NCBI GenBank assembly: GCA_945871915.1
Contig: CAMBXO010000003.1
Location: forward strand, 1-64,000
Reading direction: 5' to 3'
Length of the DNA stretch: 64,000 nucleotides
Source of the DNA: Singulisphaera sp. GP187
GTDB lineage: Bacteria > Planctomycetota > Phycisphaerae > Phycisphaerales > SM1A02
Both the position numbers and the translations under genes were made by a program. The notes below the pieces were generated by a model that had not been told where the DNA came from, made no database searches, and was given only the letters and a program-made list of their open reading frames with translations. This document shows positions 59,197 to 64,000 of this stretch, one piece after another. The stretch's first letter is position 1. Every line of letters begins with the position of its first letter.

Positions 59197-60275
59197 GCGA
59201 TGGTGACCTCGCTGTCCAAATACACATCTTGAATTGCGTTGAGCAAACCAATTCCTTCGGCCATGGGACGCTGAAAACTCTTGCGCCCAGAAATCATGCC
59301 CAATCCACCGGCCCGTTTGTTGATCACGGCCGTCCGAACGGCTTGAGCCAAATCATTGGCCCCCGAACTTGCGCCGCCGGAATTAATCAGACCGCTGCGA
59401 CCGCTATAGCAATTCAAAACCTGGTAACGCGTCAGGTCAATGGGATGGTCTGTGCACAAATCGGAATAGATGCGGGGGTCAAACTTTCCATAACTGCTGG
59501 TCCCCATGTTGAGCGCCTGAAATCCACCATTCAATTCGGCTTGCTTCTGTTTAATAATGTCGGCTTGAATCGTGACACCAAGGTGATTGGCCTGCCCGGT
59601 GAGGTCGGCGCTGACATGGAAATCCTTGCCATCTTTCTTGAAGGCCTCATTGCGGAGGTAACACCACAGCACCGTTGCCATGCCAAGCGTGTGCGCCTCT
59701 TCAAAGGCGCGAGCCACTTCAACGATTTGCCGATCACTGTTCTCTGAACCAAAATAAATGGTGCATCCAACAGCGGCCGCACCCAGATTCCAGGCTTCTC
59801 GAACCGTGCCAAACATAATCTGATCAAACTTGTTGGGCATGGTGAGCAATTCGTTGTGATTGATCTTCACCAAGAACGGAATTTTGTGTGCGTAACGGCG
59901 ACTGACCGACCCCAACACGCCAAAGGTGGTGGCCACTGCGTTGCACCCGCCCTCGATGGCGAGTTTGACAATGTTGGCTCCGTCGAAATACAGCGGGTTC
60001 TTGGCAAAGCTGGCACCGGCCGAATGCTCAATGCCCTGATCGACGGGAAGAATGCTGAGGTACCCCGTTCCACCCAATCGCCCGGTGTTAAACATTCGCT
60101 GCAAATTGACAAGCACCTGTGGGTTGCGATCACTGATGGCCCAAACGCGGTCCACAAAATCTGGTCCCGGAAGTTGCAGCATGCTTGCTGGCACCTTGGC
60201 TTTGTGGGAAAGCAGTGAGTCGGCTTCCTTGCCGAGCAACGATTGAATGCGACTGGTAGCGGCGGCGGCAGGCAT
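59193..60275 (-). CDS. fbaB: Fructose-bisphosphate aldolase, class I (FbaB/DhnA type)
   Basis: A 360-residue Schiff-base aldolase of glycolysis/gluconeogenesis. The match to the E. coli FbaB type is strong: [18 protein letters not shown], then [20 protein letters not shown], which contains the catalytic lysine, and [18 protein letters not shown]. The C-terminus [20 protein letters not shown] is highly conserved. GGAG lies 7-8 nt before the ATG. The next gene (lipoprotein) starts upstream of its stop on the same strand? No: it is the downstream gene, whose ATG overlaps this stop is not the case; instead the lipoprotein stop lies beyond. The two share strand, with the aldolase stop at 59193 overlapping the lipoprotein ATG (59194-59196). 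Confidence 0.95.
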   Translation of the reverse strand: MPAAAATSRIQSLLGKEADSLLSHKAKVPASMLQLPGPDFVDRVWAISDRNPQVLVNLQRMFNTGRLGGTGYLSILPVDQGIEHSAGASFAKNPLYFDGANIVKLAIEGGCNAVATTFGVLGSVSRRYAHKIPFLVKINHNELLTMPNKFDQIMFGTVREAWNLGAAAVGCTIYFGSENSDRQIVEVARAFEEAHTLGMATVLWCYLRNEAFKKDGKDFHVSADLTGQANHLGVTIQADIIKQKQAELNGGFQALNMGTSSYGKFDPRIYSDLCTDHPIDLTRYQVLNCYSGRSGLINSGGASSGANDLAQAVRTAVINKRAGGLGMISGRKSFQRPMAEGIGLLNAIQDVYLDSEVTIA

Positions 60276-60388
60276 GCGATTTCTCCGAAAGGCTTAGACA
60301 GGCTCACAGAACAGGCACGCGTGTGGAATGGTACAGACCTTCAATGACGACGCGCCGATTCCCTTTTTGGATCGGAGACTGAGTGAGG

Positions 60389-61546
60389 CTAGAGATCGTT
60401 CGGCGAATCAATGTCAACCCGCTGCGTTGACTCGATCCACCCGCCGCCAAGCACGCGATCGCCGTCGTAAATCACCACTGCCTGTCCCGGAGCGACGGCC
60501 AAGACCGGCTCAGTGAATGTGACACGCATCCGTTGCCCGTCGAGTACCTGAACCGTAACGGGCTCGACACTTCCATGCACCCGCCACTGCGCCTGAGCGT
60601 GTCGCGGGTGCGTGGGCGGATCCACCAACCAGTTGCACTCGCCCGCCAACAGACTTGAAACGGCCAGCGCTTCGCGGGGCCCCAGTGTGATGGTGTTGGT
60701 GTCTGCATTTTTATCGACGACATACAGCGGCTGACCCGTGGCAACACCAGCCCCTCGCCGTTGCCCGATCGTAAATCGCTGGTGACCGCCATGCTCACCA
60801 AGGATCGAGCCGGAAAGATCGACAATCGATCCGGGGCGAAGCGAGCCGGGCTGCTTGCGTTCCAGAAGTCCTGCGTAATCCTGATCGGGCACAAAGCAAA
60901 TTTCCTGCGAATCCGGCTTGTCAAAGGTCGGCAGCCCCCACTCCTTGGCAAGTTCGCGTGTCTGACTTTTGGGGATGTGCCCGATTGGAAATCGAACCTG
61001 CTTAAGCCGTTCACGCTGAATTCCAAAGAGAACCGCCGACTGATCCTTGGCGGAATCCATACCGCGACACAGGGACCACATACCGTCCCGCTGTTCACTT
61101 CGCGCATAGTGACCGGTCGCCACCAATTCGCAACCAAGTTGCTGTGCATGATCAAACAAGCGACCGAACTTCAACCAATCGTTGCAGCGGACACAGGGAT
61201 TGGGAGTTCGGCCCGCGTTGTATTGCTGAGCGAAATAATCCATGATGCGACCAAAGTCTTTCTTGAAATTCACCACATACAGTGGCGCACCGATTCGAGC
61301 CGCAACCGCTCGGGCGTCCGAAGCATCTTCCAGACTGCAACAGCCTTGGTGGCCAATCTTCAGACCGCCACGGGGCGCCGCACATGCTTGCTCTGCCAAG
61401 TGCGGGGTCTCCAGCGATTCACCCGGAGACCCAAGCCTCATGAACACTCCAACGACTTCGTGACCCGCGCGTTGCAGCATGGCCGCCGCGACTGAAGAGT
61501 CGACGCCGCCGCTCATGGCCACCAAGACCTTGGGAAGTGAACCCAT
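60389..61546 (-). CDS. mnmA: tRNA-specific 2-thiouridylase
   Basis: A 385-residue enzyme that puts sulfur on U34 of tRNA (Lys, Glu, Gln). The PP-loop is MSGGVDSSVAAAML (about 10-23); the catalytic cysteines lie in NPCVRCNDWLKFG (about 118) and SQEICFVPDQDY (about 220); FTIGQRRG near 268 is also typical. The ATG at 61546 is chosen because it puts the PP-loop near residue 10; a long upstream extension overlaps the divergent rnhB gene and is not conserved. A TACTAT box ends 9 nt before this ATG. Confidence 0.95.
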   Translation of the reverse strand: MGSLPKVLVAMSGGVDSSVAAAMLQRAGHEVVGVFMRLGSPGESLETPHLAEQACAAPRGGLKIGHQGCCSLEDASDARAVAARIGAPLYVVNFKKDFGRIMDYFAQQYNAGRTPNPCVRCNDWLKFGRLFDHAQQLGCELVATGHYARSEQRDGMWSLCRGMDSAKDQSAVLFGIQRERLKQVRFPIGHIPKSQTRELAKEWGLPTFDKPDSQEICFVPDQDYAGLLERKQPGSLRPGSIVDLSGSILGEHGGHQRFTIGQRRGAGVATGQPLYVVDKNADTNTITLGPREALAVSSLLAGECNWLVDPPTHPRHAQAQWRVHGSVEPVTVQVLDGQRMRVTFTEPVLAVAPGQAVVIYDGDRVLGGGWIESTQRVDIDSPNDL

Positions 61547-61555
61547 CGAGAACGC

Positions 61556-61561
61556 ATAGTA
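61556..61561 (-). promoter_or_regulatory. -10-like element of mnmA
   Basis: On the minus strand TACTAT ends 9 nt before the mnmA ATG at 61546. Only 68 nt separate mnmA and rnhB, so their promoters overlap. Confidence 0.45.
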
Positions 61562-61602
61562 GGTGCAGGACCTGTGGAAGCCGAAGTCCGCGTGCCGTTC
61601 GC

Positions 61603-61608
61603 TACCTT
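61603..61608 (+). promoter_or_regulatory. -10-like element of rnhB
   Basis: GC-TACCTT ends 6 nt before the ATG at 61615, again at leaderless spacing. Confidence 0.45.
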
Positions 61609-61614
61609 GCACGC

Positions 61615-62604
61615 ATGCGCATCGTGGCGGGCATGGATGAAGCCGGATATGGACCATTGCTTGGTCCGTTGGTGGTTTGCTGCTGGGCGTTTCAAGTGCA
61701 CGATGACGCGAATGCCAATGACGATTGGTGGCAGCGGTTGTCTGGCGCGGTGTGCCGCAGACCCAATGACCACAAGGGCCGAATCGCCATCGACGATTCG
61801 AAAACTTTGAAGGGCGCCAAGGGTTCCGCAGCGCATCCTCTTCGCCACCTCGAGCGTGGCGTACTGGCCGCACTCGGAAGCATGGGCTCCAGCACCAACG
61901 AGATGATCATTCCTGATGGGGAGGCCGCGCTGTTGAATCAACTCAGCATGGATGGGCCCGTCGATCTTCCGTGGTACGAACAGACCGATCCCGTTCAGTT
62001 GCCACTCTGCCATACGCGAGACGATCTTGCTTTAGCCGCCAATCGCCTGCGGCGTGCGTTCGATCATGCAGGTGTGCACCCCATTGGTTGCCGCGCGGTC
62101 TTGGTGGAACCCAAAGACTTGAATCGCATCGCGCATGCTGCGGGCAGTAAGGGCGCCGTCAACGGATGGGCGGCCATGCGATTGGCAAGCCGCCTTCGCG
62201 CGACCTATCCAGATGTTCCGATCGATCTTGCGTGCGATCGACATGGTGGTCGAATGCACTATCGAGAGGAGCTGGCCCGCGCTTTTCCTGATGCGGTGGT
62301 ACGCGTGATGGACGAAACGGAGCGTGCGAGTGAATACGAACTTCGAGAAACGCGAGGGTCGATGCGGGTGCACTTTGAGACCGAGGCCGATGCTCGCCAC
62401 CTTCCCGTGGCCCTTGCCAGCATGACCGCCAAGTACCTGCGGGAACTTCGCATGGCGCGGCTGAATGCATTCTTTGCACACCACATGCCAGGCCTAGCCC
62501 CGACGGCGGGCTATGTACAGGATGGAAGGCGTTTTCTCGCACAAATTGAGCCCTTGATTGCCTCAACTGGCGTGGCAAGGGAGTGCCTTGTTCGAGCGGT
62601 CTAG
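61615..62604 (+). CDS. rnhB: Ribonuclease HII-like protein, divergent and long
   Basis: A 329-residue RNase H2-type protein. IVAGMDEAGYGPLLGPLVV at the N-terminus gives the catalytic Asp-Glu pair, IDDSKTL (about 57-64) is the DSK motif, DLACDRHGGRMHY near 205 supplies a third acidic residue, and ASMTAKYLRELRM near 262 matches the S-x-x-AK-x-x-R-D motif with Glu in place of Asp. The family is usually about 200-260 residues; the extra length is inserted between DSK and the third motif. It probably removes ribonucleotides or RNA primers, but activity is not certain. The ATG at 61615 fits the promoter box; longer readings overlap mnmA. Confidence 0.78.
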   Translation: MRIVAGMDEAGYGPLLGPLVVCCWAFQVHDDANANDDWWQRLSGAVCRRPNDHKGRIAIDDSKTLKGAKGSAAHPLRHLERGVLAALGSMGSSTNEMIIPDGEAALLNQLSMDGPVDLPWYEQTDPVQLPLCHTRDDLALAANRLRRAFDHAGVHPIGCRAVLVEPKDLNRIAHAAGSKGAVNGWAAMRLASRLRATYPDVPIDLACDRHGGRMHYREELARAFPDAVVRVMDETERASEYELRETRGSMRVHFETEADARHLPVALASMTAKYLRELRMARLNAFFAHHMPGLAPTAGYVQDGRRFLAQIEPLIASTGVARECLVRAV

Positions 62605-62627
62605 CCCGTGATCAACCGATCCAAGCC

Positions 62628-62657
62628 TTGACCAGCCCCCTGTGCTTTCCCTAATCT
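62628..62657 (+). promoter_or_regulatory. Promoter of fusA
   Basis: TTGACC (62628-62633), an 18-nt spacer and TAATCT (62652-62657). This gene has a long leader of about 90 nt before its ATG, unlike the many leaderless genes nearby. Confidence 0.55.
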
Positions 62658-62753
62658 TCTCGATTCTCGGCTCTTCTGAGCGATGACCTCATCGCCGGCC
62701 GGGTTGACGCAACCGAACGCAAGGAAATCGCCCTTTAGGGGCATGAGCACGCC

Positions 62754-64000
62754 ATGGCCACTGACCTCACGAAAGTTCGAAATATTGGAGTCTGCGCCCA
62801 CATCGATGCCGGCAAGACAACTGTGACCGAGCGCATTCTTTTCTACACCGGAAAAATTCACCGGATGGGTGAAGTGCACGAAGGCACCGCAACCATGGAC
62901 AGCTTGGAAGAGGAGCAGAAGCGCGGCATCACCATTCAGAGTGCCGCGACGACCTGCCCGTGGGATTACAACGGCGCCGAATACAAAATCAATCTGATCG
63001 ACACGCCGGGCCATGTGGACTTCACCATTGAAGTCGAACGATCGCTGCGCGTGCTCGACGGCGCTGTGGCGGTGTTCGATGGCAAGGAAGGCGTGGAGGC
63101 GCAGAGCGAAACCGTGTGGCGACAGGCCGATCGATACGGCGTGCCGCGCCTGTGTCTGGTGAACAAGATGGACAAGATGGGCGGCGACTTTGATTTCAGT
63201 TTCAATAGCATTCGCACGCGGCTTGGCGCCAATGCGATTCCGATTCAATGCCCCGTCGGCCAAGGAAATGACTTTAAGGGCGTCATTGATCTGATGCGCA
63301 TGAAGGCCATGTATTGGAATTCTGAGGAGCAAGGCGCCACCATTACTGAGACGGACATTCCGGCGGAGCATCTCGAAAAGGCCGAGATGTACCGAGCGAT
63401 CATGGTGGAGAAGATTTGCGAACTGGATGATGCGCTGACTGAGAAATTTCTGACGGATCCGGCGACTTTGACCGTTGAAGAACTCAAGGCTGGACTGCGG
63501 AGGGCGACGATTGCACTGAAGTGTTTCCCGGTTCTGTGCGGCTCGGCCCTGAAGTATGTGGGCGTGCAAAAGATTCTGGATGCCGTCATTGACTACCTAC
63601 CTTGCCCCACCGAATGCCCGGATGTGGAAGGCGTGGATCCACGGGATTCCACTGTGAAAATGTCCCGTCCGCATAGCGATACCGCGCCCTTTAGCGCGTT
63701 GGTGTTCAAGGTGGTCAGCGATGTTGCAGGCAACCTGACCTATCTGCGCATTTATTCCGGAACGCTTAAGAAGAGCATGCGGGTGTTGAATCCTGGCAAT
63801 GGCAAACGCGAGAATGTCAGCCGTCTGTACGAAATGCACGCACAGAACCGAACTGCACTGGATGAAACCGGTTGCGGCCAAATTGTTGCCGTGGTGGGCT
63901 TGAAGGATTCGTACACCGGAGACACGTTGTGCGATCAGGACCACCCCATCATTCTGGAGCGCATGACTTTCCCGGAACCGGTGATCTCCATGAGCATCGA
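62754..64000 (+). CDS. fusA: Elongation factor G (5' part, runs off the window)
   Basis: The translocation GTPase of protein synthesis; 415 complete codons are visible before the window ends. The GTPase motifs are AHIDAGKTT (G1, about 15-23), the KRGITI switch I (G2), DTPGHVDF (G3, near 87), NKMDK (G4, near 141) and GSALK (G5, near 265). Domain II begins with [11 protein letters not shown] near 313. The ATG at 62754 gives the typical [20 protein letters not shown]. The insertion with [17 protein letters not shown] resembles the G' domain. Whether this is the main EF-G or a paralogue cannot be told from this part; rpsL/rpsG/tuf are not adjacent on the left. Confidence 0.95.
   Translation, partial: MATDLTKVRNIGVCAHIDAGKTTVTERILFYTGKIHRMGEVHEGTATMDSLEEEQKRGITIQSAATTCPWDYNGAEYKINLIDTPGHVDFTIEVERSLRVLDGAVAVFDGKEGVEAQSETVWRQADRYGVPRLCLVNKMDKMGGDFDFSFNSIRTRLGANAIPIQCPVGQGNDFKGVIDLMRMKAMYWNSEEQGATITETDIPAEHLEKAEMYRAIMVEKICELDDALTEKFLTDPATLTVEELKAGLRRATIALKCFPVLCGSALKYVGVQKILDAVIDYLPCPTECPDVEGVDPRDSTVKMSRPHSDTAPFSALVFKVVSDVAGNLTYLRIYSGTLKKSMRVLNPGNGKRENVSRLYEMHAQNRTALDETGCGQIVAVVGLKDSYTGDTLCDQDHPIILERMTFPEPVISMSI

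Overview
The window looks like a chromosomal segment of a planctomycete, most likely from the class Phycisphaerae. This is inferred from gene content, not from a marker-gene comparison. The signs are a VPAPSA-type PEP-CTERM exosortase substrate, a very large secreted subtilase with the doubled-cysteine block (CCxxVCxxDPxCC) common in planctomycete exported proteins, a complete Bat (aerotolerance-type) operon, a planctomycete-like RNA polymerase omega subunit, several conserved proteins of unknown function, and housekeeping genes scattered outside their usual operons. Coding density is high. There is no CRISPR array, prophage, transposase or rRNA operon.

Layout. 1-4100: thioredoxin reductase and an exported protein of unknown function, divergent from purD. 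4230-8492: the giant subtilase. 8493-8980: tRNA-Ser(GCU) with a duplicated 3' end and three hairpins. 8981-14828: two membrane proteins (DedA, TerC), sucC without sucD, a HAD phosphatase, two unknown proteins and a beta-hydroxyacid dehydrogenase. 14975-24054: a Bat operon of eight tightly coupled genes (MoxR ATPase, DUF58, DUF4381-like protein, two VWA proteins, Q-rich TPR protein, BatD, BatE), followed by a WYL regulator. 25295-28863: tRNA-Ser(CGA), rpoZ, a ClC transporter with CBS domains, rnpA, yidD and an FAH-family enzyme. 28863-42616: a large membrane module with an ABC-2 exporter (ATPase plus permease), a 651-residue partner, three SPFH (HflK/HflC/stomatin-type) proteins, a second ABC-2-like permease, a small membrane protein and two ClpP/SppA-fold exported proteins. 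42663-46549: CCA-adding enzyme, plsC, cmk, a sugar isomerase-like protein and gcvH. 46643-53367: a 32-residue membrane peptide, the PEP-CTERM gene, uvrB, a 59-residue ORF and uvrA. 53386-56624: thioesterase, purN, then hpf-ptsN-ptsH-gpsA. 56705-64000: a P1B-type ATPase with an unusual CPG motif, a SecD-head lipoprotein, class I aldolase, mnmA, rnhB and the 5' part of fusA.

Themes. Many promoter-proximal genes have a -10-like hexamer of form TAnnnT ending only 6-10 nt before the start codon, often preceded by GC. This points to widespread leaderless transcription. Genes inside operons instead use ATGA/GTGA overlaps, and some have clear Shine-Dalgarno sequences. The most system-like region is the SPFH/ABC-2/ClpP-fold module, which recalls the known stomatin-NfeD protease and HflK-HflC pairings but is built around an exporter. 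Neither tRNA gene encodes CCA, which fits the CCA-adding enzyme present here.
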